DNA of 6,137 nt from an uncultured Selenomonadales bacterium (GCA_946543495.1 CAMNLS010000085.1:1-6137); one strand, 5' to 3'. Shown: positions 1 to 6,035, counted from the stretch's first letter. Program-made: numbers and translations. The notes: generated from the sequence alone by a model not told the origin.

Positions 1-1504
1 GCTTAATGTCCGTACCACGTCCAGCCATGTTCGTCGCGATTGTCACGACGCCGCGTTGACCTGCGTCTGCAACGATTTGCGCTTCCTTCTCGTGGAACTT
101 TGCATTAAGCACGCTGTGAGGTATGCCGCGCTTTTTAAGATAGCCGCTAAGCTCTTCGGACTGTTCGATTGACGTTGTGCCGATAAGGACGGGTTGCCCC
201 TTCGCGTGAACGCGCTCGACTTCATTGGTGACGGCTCGATACTTAGCACGCTTATTCTTGTAGACAACATCGGGATGATCTATTCTGCGCACGGGCATAT
301 TAGTTGGAATGACGACGACATTTAGTTTGTAAATCTTAATGAACTCGTCTTCCTCCGTCTTAGCAGTACCCGTCATGCCCGCCAGCTTGTCATACATGCG
401 GAAATAATTTTGGAAAGTTATCGTCGCTAACGTCTGTGACTCGCGCTGAATCTTGACGCCCTCTTTAGCCTCGATTGCTTGATGCAGTCCGTCGGAATAT
501 CTGCGCCCCGTCATCAATCGCCCTGTGAACTCATCGACGATTATAATTTCATCGTCGCGAACGACGTAATCGCGGTCGCGTTTCATCAATGCCTTTGCCC
601 GCAGTGCCATCGTGAAGCAGTGACTAAGCTCGATATTTTCCGGCGCGTAAAGATTTTGAATGCCCAAGAACTTTTCAATCTTCGGAACGACTTCATCATT
701 TGGAGCAACGGTCTTTTGTTTCTCGTCTACTTTGTAATCGTCGCCCTCCTTCAAGTTAGCAACCGCCCGCGCCATGACTGCATACATGTCCGTTGACTTC
801 TGACCGGGACCGCTAATGATAAGCGGCGTGCGTGCCTCGTCAATCAATATCGAGTCAACCTCGTCGACGATAGCATAATGCAACGGACGCTGAACCATTT
901 GGTCTTCCTGAATGACCATGTTGTCGCGCAGATAGTCAAAGCCGAATTCGTTATTCGTGCCGAACGTCACGTCGCAACTATAAGCGTGCTTGCGTTCGGG
1001 GAAGTCCATATCGTGCAGAATCAAGCCGACACTCAAGCCAAGGAAGTTATAAAGCCGCCCCATCCACTCGGAGTCGCGGCGGGCAAGATAATCATTGACC
1101 GTGACCATGTGAACGCCCTTACCCTCAAGCGCGTTAAGATAAACAGGCAACGTCGCGACCAATGTTTTACCTTCGCCGGTCTTCATCTCGGCTATCTTGC
1201 CTTCGTGCAGACACATGCCGCCCATTAATTGAACGTCGAAATGCCTCATGCCAAGCACGCGCCTTGACGCCTCCCTACAGACCGCGAACGCCTCTGGCAA
1301 TATGTCCGTCAACGTCTCGCCGGCTTGAAGTCGTTCACGAAATTTATCTGTCGACGCCGTAAGTTTGTCGTCGGTGTAGTTTTGAAATTCCGCCTCCAAC
1401 GCATTGATTTTATCGACCGTCTTTTGCAGACGGTTAATCTCCTTTTCATTGTTATCGCCGAAAATTTTTTTCGTAATTCCTTTCAAGAATCCAAACAAGC
1501 TCAT
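1..1504 (-). CDS. secA: Protein translocase ATPase subunit SecA (N-terminal part, cut by window edge)
   Basis: SecA is the cytoplasmic motor ATPase that pushes unfolded preproteins through the SecYEG channel. The 501 visible codons read without interruption. They hold the first nucleotide-binding domain with Walker A MKTGEGKT (residues 107-114) and Walker B DEVDS (214-218) followed by IDEARTPLIISG. The preprotein-binding region and the SecA signature VDEFTGRLMTGRRYSDGLHQ come next (about 323-342). The start of the second motor domain has GMTGTAKTEE (376-385) and arginine-finger motif MAGRGTD (493-499). B. subtilis SecA is about 840 residues, so roughly the last 340 (scaffold, wing and zinc-binding tail) lie beyond the left edge. 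I give the ATG at 1504, but its GGAG lies only 2 bases away; a TTG at 1498, 8 bases from the same GGAG, is a credible alternative that removes two residues. The gene probably has its own promoter, since a terminator ends ugd just upstream. Confidence 0.97.
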   Translation of the reverse strand, partial: MSLFGFLKGITKKIFGDNNEKEINRLQKTVDKINALEAEFQNYTDDKLTASTDKFRERLQAGETLTDILPEAFAVCREASRRVLGMRHFDVQLMGGMCLHEGKIAEMKTGEGKTLVATLPVYLNALEGKGVHMVTVNDYLARRDSEWMGRLYNFLGLSVGLILHDMDFPERKHAYSCDVTFGTNNEFGFDYLRDNMVIQEDQMVQRPLHYAIVDEVDSILIDEARTPLIISGPGQKSTDMYAVMARAVANLKEGDDYKVDEKQKTVAPNDEVVPKIEKFLGIQNLYAPENIELSHCFTMALRAKALMKRDRDYVVRDDEIIIVDEFTGRLMTGRRYSDGLHQAIEAKEGVKIQRESQTLATITFQNYFRMYDKLAGMTGTAKTEEDEFIKIYKLNVVVIPTNMPVRRIDHPDVVYKNKRAKYRAVTNEVERVHAKGQPVLIGTTSIEQSEELSGYLKKRGIPHSVLNAKFHEKEAQIVADAGQRGVVTIATNMAGRGTDIK

Positions 1505-1570
1505 CACTCCCTATAAAAGTTCTTCCAATGATAGCAAAAAAAATCCCCTGCCGCAAATTTATCTGCGCGG
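1503..1570 (-). repeat. Copy 1 of a diverged direct repeat: secA upstream region
   Basis: Three short blocks are shared, in the same order and orientation, with the ugd upstream region (2830-2904). In plus-strand form they are ATCACTCC at 1503-1510, AATGATAGC at 1527-1535 (contains the -10 element) and TCTGCGCGG at 1562-1570. The gap between the first two is 16 bases here and 15 in the other copy; the gap between the last two is 26 here and 34 there. The blocks are seen directly; that they descend from one duplicated promoter segment is inference. Confidence 0.45.
1528..1556 (-). promoter_or_regulatory. Candidate sigma-70-type promoter of secA
   Basis: Read on the minus strand, TTGCGG (1556-1551) is followed by exactly 17 bases and TATCAT (1533-1528). 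The -10 matches consensus at five of six positions and the -35 at three of six. Transcription would begin near 1521, giving a leader of about 17 bases before the secA start. The same -10 and the same 17-base spacing occur upstream of ugd, which raises confidence. The spacer is also the U-tract of the ugd terminator. Confidence 0.5.
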
Positions 1571-1575
1571 AGGGA
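1536..1575 (-). terminator. Rho-independent terminator after ugd
   Basis: On the minus strand, 10 bases past the ugd stop codon, TCCC (1575-1572) pairs with GGGA (1547-1544) and GCGG/CCGC (1570-1567 with 1554-1551) extends the stem after a small internal loop. The apical loop is about 12 bases. The hairpin is followed by eight T residues (1543-1536). A run of seven A residues on the 5' side (1584-1578) could pair with the T run. The stem is imperfect, so efficiency is uncertain. The flanking A and T tracts would let it act in both directions, but nothing on the plus strand needs it. Confidence 0.6.
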
Positions 1576-1585
1576 AATTTTTTTA

Positions 1586-2824
1586 TCAGTCGCGTTTGAA
1601 AAGGTCTCGCGTGTAAACTTTCTCTTTAACGTCGTCAAGCTCGCTGTCGTAGCGATTGGCGATGATGCAACGGCTTAAGCGTTTGAACTCGGCAACGTCA
1701 TTGACAACGCGGCTACCAAAGAACGTTGAGCCGTCAGGCAAGGAAGGTTCATAGACGATAACAGTTATACTCTTGGCTTTGATTCGTTTCATGATGCCTT
1801 GAATGGACGATTGGCGGAAGTTATCGGAGCCGGTCTTCATAGCAAGCCGCCACACGCCAACGATAATCTCGTGTTCCTGCTCAAAGGAAAAATCTTCGCC
1901 GTCAACGTAGGTTCCTGAACGTTTCAAAACTTGGGAGGCAATGAAATCTTTGCGCGTGCGGTTGCTGTTGACGATAGCCTCAATCAAATTCTCCGGCACG
2001 TCTTGATAGTTCGCAAGCAGTTGCTTAGTATCTTTGGGCAAGCAGTAGCCGCCATAGCCGAACGATGGATTATTATATTGGTCACCGATTCGCGGGTCGT
2101 AGCAGACGCCCTTGATGATGTCCTGCGTGTTCAGATTCTTAAGCTCTGCATAAGTGTCAAGCTCATTGAAGTAGGCGACACGCAGGGCAAGATACGTATT
2201 GGCGAAGAGCTTGACTGCTTCAGCCTCGGTGGTGCCCATTAGGAGCGTCGGGATATTTTTTTTCTCCGTGCCTTCCTGCAACAGCTCGGTAAACTCTTTG
2301 GCTTTAGCAACCTGCTCGGCGTCTTCCTTGTTAATGCCGACGATGATTCTTGACGGATAAAGGTTATCGTAGAGAGCTTTGGACTCGCGCAAGAATTCGG
2401 GACTAAACAAAATTTTTTCCGTAGAATATTTTTCGCGCATACTCTTAACGAAGCCGACAGGTATTGTGCTTTTAATAATCATGTAAGCCTTTGAGCCGCT
2501 CGCCAAAACTTGTTCGATGACTGAACAGACAATCGAAGTGTCGAAGAAATTTTTCTTCGGGTCGTAGTTGGTCGGCACGGCGATAATCACGAAGTCCGCA
2601 GAGGCATAAGCTGACTCAGCGTCGCTCGTGGCAGTGAGGTCGAGTTCACGTTCAGCAAAAAATTTTTCTATGTATTCGTCGCGAATTGGCGATTGACGAT
2701 GATTCACCATGTCAACTCTTTCCTTAGATACATCAACGGCAAGCACATGATTTTTTTGCGCAAGTAACGTCGCCATGGAAAGCCCCACATAACCAAGCCC
2801 AGCGACGGCGATTGTTTTTTCCAA
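1586..2824 (-). CDS. ugd: UDP-glucose 6-dehydrogenase
   Basis: This cytoplasmic NAD-dependent enzyme oxidises UDP-glucose twice to UDP-glucuronate, a precursor for capsule, exopolysaccharide and other surface glycans. The 412-residue protein has the Rossmann motif GLGYVG (residues 9-14), the central-domain motif KLFANTYLALR (205-215) with the conserved Lys and Asn, and the catalytic-cysteine motif GYGGYCLPKD (256-265, Cys261). It ends with the UDP-binding domain (NFRQSSIQGIMKRIKAK, then VYTRDLF). It closely resembles the Klebsiella/E. coli Ugd as I recall it (388 residues). About 15 extra residues lie between KDFIASQVL and VGVWRLAMK (around 300-320). The start is a TTG: GGAG lies 9 bases upstream, an in-frame TGA sits inside that spacer, and no ATG is available nearby. 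It is a single-gene unit with its own promoter and terminator, and no polysaccharide genes are beside it in this window. Confidence 0.96.
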   Translation of the reverse strand: MEKTIAVAGLGYVGLSMATLLAQKNHVLAVDVSKERVDMVNHRQSPIRDEYIEKFFAERELDLTATSDAESAYASADFVIIAVPTNYDPKKNFFDTSIVCSVIEQVLASGSKAYMIIKSTIPVGFVKSMREKYSTEKILFSPEFLRESKALYDNLYPSRIIVGINKEDAEQVAKAKEFTELLQEGTEKKNIPTLLMGTTEAEAVKLFANTYLALRVAYFNELDTYAELKNLNTQDIIKGVCYDPRIGDQYNNPSFGYGGYCLPKDTKQLLANYQDVPENLIEAIVNSNRTRKDFIASQVLKRSGTYVDGEDFSFEQEHEIIVGVWRLAMKTGSDNFRQSSIQGIMKRIKAKSITVIVYEPSLPDGSTFFGSRVVNDVAEFKRLSRCIIANRYDSELDDVKEKVYTRDLFKRD

Positions 2825-2829
2825 ATTAA

Positions 2830-2904
2830 ATCACTCCAAAAATATTTTGTGTAATGATAGCGAAAAATTTATTCCATTGCAACGGGAAAATTATTTCTGC
2901 GCGG
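2830..2904 (-). repeat. Copy 2 of a diverged direct repeat: ugd upstream region
   Basis: This is the partner of 1503-1570. In plus-strand form it carries ATCACTCC at 2830-2837, AATGATAGC at 2853-2861 and TCTGCGCGG at 2896-2904. Between the last two blocks it is 8 bases longer than the secA copy. Together the two copies bracket ugd in direct orientation. The block nearest the gene is the Shine-Dalgarno region and the middle block is the -10 element, so part of the likeness could come from shared function rather than descent. Confidence 0.45.
2854..2882 (-). promoter_or_regulatory. Candidate sigma-70-type promoter of ugd
   Basis: On the minus strand TTGCAA (2882-2877) is followed by a 17-base spacer and TATCAT (2859-2854). 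This matches the -10 consensus at five of six positions and the -35 at four of six. Predicted transcription start is near 2847, about 23 bases before the TTG start codon. It diverges from the obg promoter, with 28 bases between the two -35 elements, so the two promoters are close enough for one regulator to affect both. Confidence 0.55.
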
Positions 2905-2910
2905 CGAAGT

Positions 2911-2939
2911 TTGACACGTTAAAGCTTTTAAGTCATAAT
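2911..2939 (+). promoter_or_regulatory. Promoter of obg, near consensus
   Basis: A perfect -35 TTGACA (2911-2916), a 17-base spacer and CATAAT (2934-2939, five of six) make this the strongest promoter in the window by inspection. The predicted start of transcription, about 2946, falls directly at the Shine-Dalgarno GGAGG (2947-2951). The obg mRNA would therefore have a leader of only about 14 bases, with no room for a riboswitch or attenuator. Confidence 0.75.
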
Positions 2940-2959
2940 CTTTATCGGAGGAATGAACG

Positions 2960-4240
2960 ATGCAATTTATAGACAGAAGCAAAATAAGCGTGCGGGCGGG
3001 CGACGGCGGCAACGGTAAATCTTCTTTCCGCCGAGAAAAATTTGTGCCAAAGGGCGGTCCTGATGGCGGCGATGGCGGTAAAGGCGGCGATATTGTCCTA
3101 GAGGTCGACGCGAACATTAACACGCTACTAAACTTTAAATTCAATCGGCGATTCACGGCGGGCAACGGCGGAGCTGGCGACGTTAAAAAACAATACGGGC
3201 GCGGCGCAGAGGATTGCGTTATCAAAGTCCCGCAAGGCACGCTGGTTAAAGACGCGGACACGGGCGAAGTTCTTGCAGACTTAACGGAGCTTGGACAGCG
3301 TGCGATTGTCGCTAAGGGCGGACGCGGCGGCAGAGGCAATGCCAAATTTAAATCAGCGTCGAGGAGAGCTCCGACCTTTGCGGAATTCGGGGAGCCTGGC
3401 GAGAGTCGCGAACTTTTATTGGAGCTGAAACTTTTGGCGGACGTTGGCTTAGTCGGTTATCCCAGCGTTGGCAAGTCAAGCTTAATCGCCGCAGTGAGTT
3501 CAGCGCGACCAGAGATAGCTGATTATCACTTCACGACGCTTGTACCTGTGCTCGGCGTCGTCAGTCTCGGCTATGAAAAATCTTTCGTCATGGCGGACAT
3601 TCCAGGCTTGATTGAGGGCGCGGCGGACGGTGTCGGCTTAGGTCATGACTTCCTGCGACACATCGAACGCACGAAATTAATTCTGCACGTCGTGGACGCG
3701 GCGGCGGTTGACGGGCGCAATCCCTTAGACGACTTCAAAAAGATTAACATTGAGCTTAAGCGTTATAGCGAAAAACTTTCCAAGCGTCCTCAAATCCTCG
3801 TTGCCAATAAGGTCGACCTGCCGCAAGCTAAAGAAAATCTTCCTGCACTTGAAAAGCTTGCCGCGCAGGAAGGAATAGAATTCTTTGCAATCTCAGCCGC
3901 CACACGCGAGAACCTCGACGCGCTGATAAATTTCATCGGCAAGAAGCTGGATGACCTTGTTCCCGAAGAGGAGCCCGTTCAAGACGCTGTGAAAGTTTTC
4001 GACGTGGAGAAAGAGGAAGACCCCGTCATCATTGAACGCAACGACGCCGCAGAATTTATCGTCCGCAACAAGAACTTAGAAAAAATCGTCGCCATGACGA
4101 ACTTTGACAACTCGGAAGGCTTGCGCCGTTTCCAATTTATCTGGCGTATGAAGAACCTTGACGACTTCTTAAAAGCACGCGGAATCAAAGAGGGAATGAC
4201 AGTTCATATCGGCGACTTAGAATTTGAGTGGCACGAATAA
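2960..4240 (+). CDS. obg: Ribosome-assembly GTPase Obg (CgtA)
   Basis: Obg is an essential GTPase of late 50S subunit assembly, also linked to the stringent response and growth control. The 426-residue protein has all three expected domains. The glycine-rich Obg fold spans about 1-158 (FIDRSKISVRAGDGGNGKSS at the start). The G domain has P-loop GYPSVGKSS (166-174), switch I FTTLVP (191-196), DIPG (213-216), NKVD (283-286) and SAA (312-314). The C-terminal OCT domain lies at about 350-426 and ends in GDLEFEW. Length is close to the 428 residues of B. subtilis Obg. All nucleotide-binding motifs are intact. The ATG at 2960 is 8 bases after GGAGG (2947-2951); the ATG at 2953 is out of frame. The gene is transcribed alone from the near-consensus promoter just upstream and converges on the metF-like gene. 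The common rpmA-obg neighbourhood is absent here. Confidence 0.98.
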   Translation: MQFIDRSKISVRAGDGGNGKSSFRREKFVPKGGPDGGDGGKGGDIVLEVDANINTLLNFKFNRRFTAGNGGAGDVKKQYGRGAEDCVIKVPQGTLVKDADTGEVLADLTELGQRAIVAKGGRGGRGNAKFKSASRRAPTFAEFGEPGESRELLLELKLLADVGLVGYPSVGKSSLIAAVSSARPEIADYHFTTLVPVLGVVSLGYEKSFVMADIPGLIEGAADGVGLGHDFLRHIERTKLILHVVDAAAVDGRNPLDDFKKINIELKRYSEKLSKRPQILVANKVDLPQAKENLPALEKLAAQEGIEFFAISAATRENLDALINFIGKKLDDLVPEEEPVQDAVKVFDVEKEEDPVIIERNDAAEFIVRNKNLEKIVAMTNFDNSEGLRRFQFIWRMKNLDDFLKARGIKEGMTVHIGDLEFEWHE

Positions 4241-4263
4241 TCAAATCAAAAATAGGAGCCGTC

Positions 4264-4395
4264 ATGGAGCAACGTGACGTTGCATCCAACGGACACTTCG
4301 ATTGCGTCTCCAATAATCTTAGCAATTGCCGCGCACATATATTTAGTCAAAAACTTTTGGAAGTAGGTCAGCAATATCAATGGTTATCGGCATGA
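4264..4395 (+). CDS. Doubtful small ORF, 43 codons, unknown
   Basis: An ATG at 4264 is preceded by AGGAG (4254-4258) with a 5-base gap, so it has a usable ribosome binding site 23 bases after the obg stop. It encodes 43 residues with three cysteines, no membrane segment and no motif I recognise. Its last 53 bases overlap the 3' end of the convergent metF-like gene. It also contains the palindrome at 4269-4283. A competing 30-codon ORF lies antisense to it (4338-4246) with no Shine-Dalgarno. The ribosome site is the only real support; it could be chance or the remnant of a lost gene after obg. Confidence 0.2.
   Translation: MEQRDVASNGHFDCVSNNLSNCRAHIFSQKLLEVGQQYQWLSA
4269..4283. repeat. Perfect palindrome with 7-bp arms in the obg/metF convergent gap
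   Basis: GCAACGT and ACGTTGC are exact inverted repeats around a single central G (4276). Allowing one unpaired A, the symmetry extends by GGA/TCC to 4266-4287. As RNA it would fold as GCAAC with a GUGAC loop and GUUGC. No T-tract follows on either strand, so it is not a standard intrinsic terminator. A dyad of this size could be a protein binding site; the role is unknown. Confidence 0.6.
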
Positions 4396-5080
4396 AGTAA
4401 AGCCCGCTGCTCGAAGTCTTGATGAATTCAATCACCCGCTTAGCTAAGTCAATATTCCAATCCATAGTCGGCTTGAAGTCGTTAGGGAAGACGGCTTTAT
4501 CTTTGCGCTCCCAATAGCCTTTGGAACGATTGCTAAGCACCGGCGACACTCCCCAATAAACTTCGTGCCCGTCAAGAAGGTCAGCGTACATTTCCAAGAA
4601 CCGCAAGTCAAAGAATGGTTGCGTAAAGAATCCGACTGCGCCCGCCTGAGCTTTGCGCTCCACGCGATAAAGTTCGTCACGAATGCCGCTACGATATTGG
4701 TCGACGCCCGCATAAACTTTCACGTCGGGCAACTCCTCACGGAACTTGCGAATAACGTCGATAGTCTCCGTCGGATAAACTGTACGCGTTAAATCCTTCG
4801 GCGGGTCGCCCGCGATTATCAAGACTTCCTTAATGCCAAACTTAATAAAGTCATCGCGCATGGGCAACGGCTTCGATAAGTCAATGTCCATCGCGCGGAC
4901 GTGCGGTATCGTCGGCAACGCGGGTTGAGTAACCTTAGCCGCCTGCCACGGACGCAAGTCAAAGCTCATCAAGTCGGGAATGTTCACGCAGTCAACCTGC
5001 AGATATTTTTTTATTACGTCAATGTCCACCTGCAAGCTCGCCTCGTCACGCGGAATAATTTCAACAGCTATCCTTCCCAT
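4343..5080 (-). CDS. metF: Methylenetetrahydrofolate reductase family protein (short form)
   Basis: The MetF family reduces 5,10-methylene-tetrahydrofolate to 5-methyl-tetrahydrofolate using FAD, feeding methionine synthesis or, in acetogens, the methyl branch of carbon fixation. The 245-residue protein shows family motifs in order. VEIIPRD (residues 6-12) corresponds to the FEFFPP strand with the catalytic Glu (Glu7). LIIAGDPP (87-94, Asp92) matches the flavin-site RGDLPP loop. KAQAGAVGFFTQPFFD (143-158, Gln154) matches the AGA..TQFFFD substrate motif, and WGVSPVLSN (176-184) matches GILPV. It is about 50 residues shorter than E. coli MetF (296), and the C-terminal part is diverged, so exact substrate is less certain than the fold. 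The ATG at 5080 has AAGGAG (5094-5089) 8 bases upstream. It has its own promoter and no methionine or folate gene beside it. A leader of about 30 bases leaves no room for an S-box or other riboswitch. Confidence 0.85.
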   Translation of the reverse strand: MGRIAVEIIPRDEASLQVDIDVIKKYLQVDCVNIPDLMSFDLRPWQAAKVTQPALPTIPHVRAMDIDLSKPLPMRDDFIKFGIKEVLIIAGDPPKDLTRTVYPTETIDVIRKFREELPDVKVYAGVDQYRSGIRDELYRVERKAQAGAVGFFTQPFFDLRFLEMYADLLDGHEVYWGVSPVLSNRSKGYWERKDKAVFPNDFKPTMDWNIDLAKRVIEFIKTSSSGLYFMPITIDIADLLPKVFD

Positions 5081-5116
5081 AACACAATCTCCTTCGTTAA
5101 TAAAAGTTACAGCGGA

Positions 5117-5145
5117 ATTGTAAATTGTTTTGGCGCGGGTGTCTA
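5117..5145 (-). promoter_or_regulatory. Candidate promoter of the metF-like gene, with A-tract upstream
   Basis: On the minus strand TAGACA (5145-5140) is followed by 17 bases and TACAAT (5122-5117). Each hexamer matches consensus at five of six positions. Nine A residues (5158-5150) end four bases before the -35, the position of an UP element that contacts the RNA polymerase alpha subunit. The predicted start of transcription is near 5110, about 30 bases before the ATG. Confidence 0.65.
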
Positions 5146-5169
5146 CCTATTTTTTTTTGCGCGAAGGTC

Positions 5170-5178
5170 TGATATAAT
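5170..5178 (+). promoter_or_regulatory. Extended -10 promoter for the HAD-rapZ unit
   Basis: TATAAT at 5173-5178 is a perfect -10 element and is preceded by TG at 5170-5171 with one base between, the extended -10 form. Seventeen bases upstream the -35 position (5150-5155) is all T, a poor match, which suits a promoter that relies on the TG extension. Transcription would start near 5185, giving a leader of about 29 bases. It is back to back with the metF-like promoter. Confidence 0.7.
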
Positions 5179-5213
5179 CGGCGCGTGATTCAATCGGAAA
5201 GGAAGTGATTGCA

Positions 5214-6035
5214 ATGATAAAACTTTTCGTGACCGACATCGACGGAACACTATTGCCGGCGGGAAGCTCAGTTGTTCCCGCTAAGAATGTTGAAGCAGTA
5301 CAAGCTATGTTGCGTGCGGGCGTCAAAGTCGTCATAGCGACTGGCAGAATGTATAAAGCCGCTTTGCCGATAGCCAAACAGCTCGGCGAACACATACCGA
5401 TAATCGCTTACAACGGAGCAATGATAAAATCATCGTCGGGCGAAATTCTTCACGCGCAGTACATAGAAGCGGCGACGGCTATCAAGCTGATAAATTTCTT
5501 CGAGGAGCACTCTTGGCATTTGCAAAGTTATTCGGGCGAAGTGCTTTACGTTCCAAAGCGCAATAAATGCGTTGAGCTTTACGAGGAAAGCCAAAAGGTT
5601 GAGGCTGTCGAAGTCGGTTGGGAAGGTATGCGCGAACATGCAAAGGATATTCCAAAGCTCTTGAGTATCTCGCTTAACACCGATGAAATAAACGAACGCA
5701 TGAACGAAGTTAAAAAGTTTTTCGGCGGTCAACTTGAAGTCACGCGCTCGCACCCGATGTTCGCCGAGTTCATGGCGGTAGACGTAAGCAAGGCAAGCGC
5801 GATTAAAATTCTCGCGGACAAGTTCGGTATCGACAACGCGGAGACTTTAGCAATCGGCGATTCGGATAACGATTTGGCAATGATAACGTCGGTTGGTTGC
5901 GGCGTCGCTATGGGTAATGCCGTCCCCGCCGTCAAAGCCGCTTGCCCGCGCATAACTGACACTTGCGAACGCGACGGCTTCGCCAAAGCTGTTTATGATT
6001 ATGTACTAAGGAAAGATTTTTATGGAAGAGACTAA
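5214..6035 (+). CDS. HAD-superfamily hydrolase, Cof type (probable sugar-phosphate phosphatase)
   Basis: Cof-type HAD proteins are magnesium-dependent cytoplasmic phosphatases that act, often broadly, on sugar phosphates, nucleotides or cofactor phosphates. All four HAD motifs are present in the 273-residue product. DIDGT (residues 8-12) has nucleophile Asp8 and Asp10; the motif II threonine is in ATGR (42-45); the motif III lysine is probably Lys193 in VSKASA; GDSDND (215-220) is the metal-binding motif. The large C2 cap lies between motifs II and III, at about 80-185, as in the Cof group. The substrate cannot be read from sequence. I chose the ATG at 5214, which lies 8 bases after AAGGAAG. 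A GTG at 5205, three codons earlier, would sit directly against that Shine-Dalgarno and is less likely. It is the first gene of a unit with rapZ, whose start lies inside its end. Confidence 0.93.
   Translation: MIKLFVTDIDGTLLPAGSSVVPAKNVEAVQAMLRAGVKVVIATGRMYKAALPIAKQLGEHIPIIAYNGAMIKSSSGEILHAQYIEAATAIKLINFFEEHSWHLQSYSGEVLYVPKRNKCVELYEESQKVEAVEVGWEGMREHAKDIPKLLSISLNTDEINERMNEVKKFFGGQLEVTRSHPMFAEFMAVDVSKASAIKILADKFGIDNAETLAIGDSDNDLAMITSVGCGVAMGNAVPAVKAACPRITDTCERDGFAKAVYDYVLRKDFYGRD

Noticed and set aside
479..1228. Plus-strand ORFs of 105 and 116 codons opposite secA.
   Set aside because: They lie antisense to an intact, strongly conserved secA frame, show no domain I recognise and no convincing Shine-Dalgarno.
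1..1504. Possibility that secA is broken, or is an accessory SecA2.
   Set aside because: Translating the minus strand by eye gives 501 uninterrupted codons with every expected motif in order. The lack of a stop is only because the gene leaves the window. Similarity to the main B. subtilis SecA is high throughout.
2300..2824. Possible start for ugd at a downstream ATG.
   Set aside because: The Rossmann motif GLGYVG begins nine residues after the TTG, so any later start would remove the NAD-binding site. TTG also has a well-placed GGAG.
2869..3345. A 158-codon minus-strand ORF rich in proline, serine and arginine, antisense to the start of obg.
   Set aside because: It is the complement of the glycine-rich Obg fold (GGN/GGC codons read backwards give proline and alanine), has no ribosome site, and would cover both divergent promoters.
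5081..5213. A riboswitch (SAM or folate type) controlling the metF-like gene.
   Set aside because: The predicted leader is only about 30 bases and no conserved stem or terminator is visible in it.
5430..5986. Minus-strand ORFs of 107 and 85 codons inside the HAD gene.
   Set aside because: They are antisense shadows of a gene with all four HAD motifs; they have no ribosome sites and no recognisable content.
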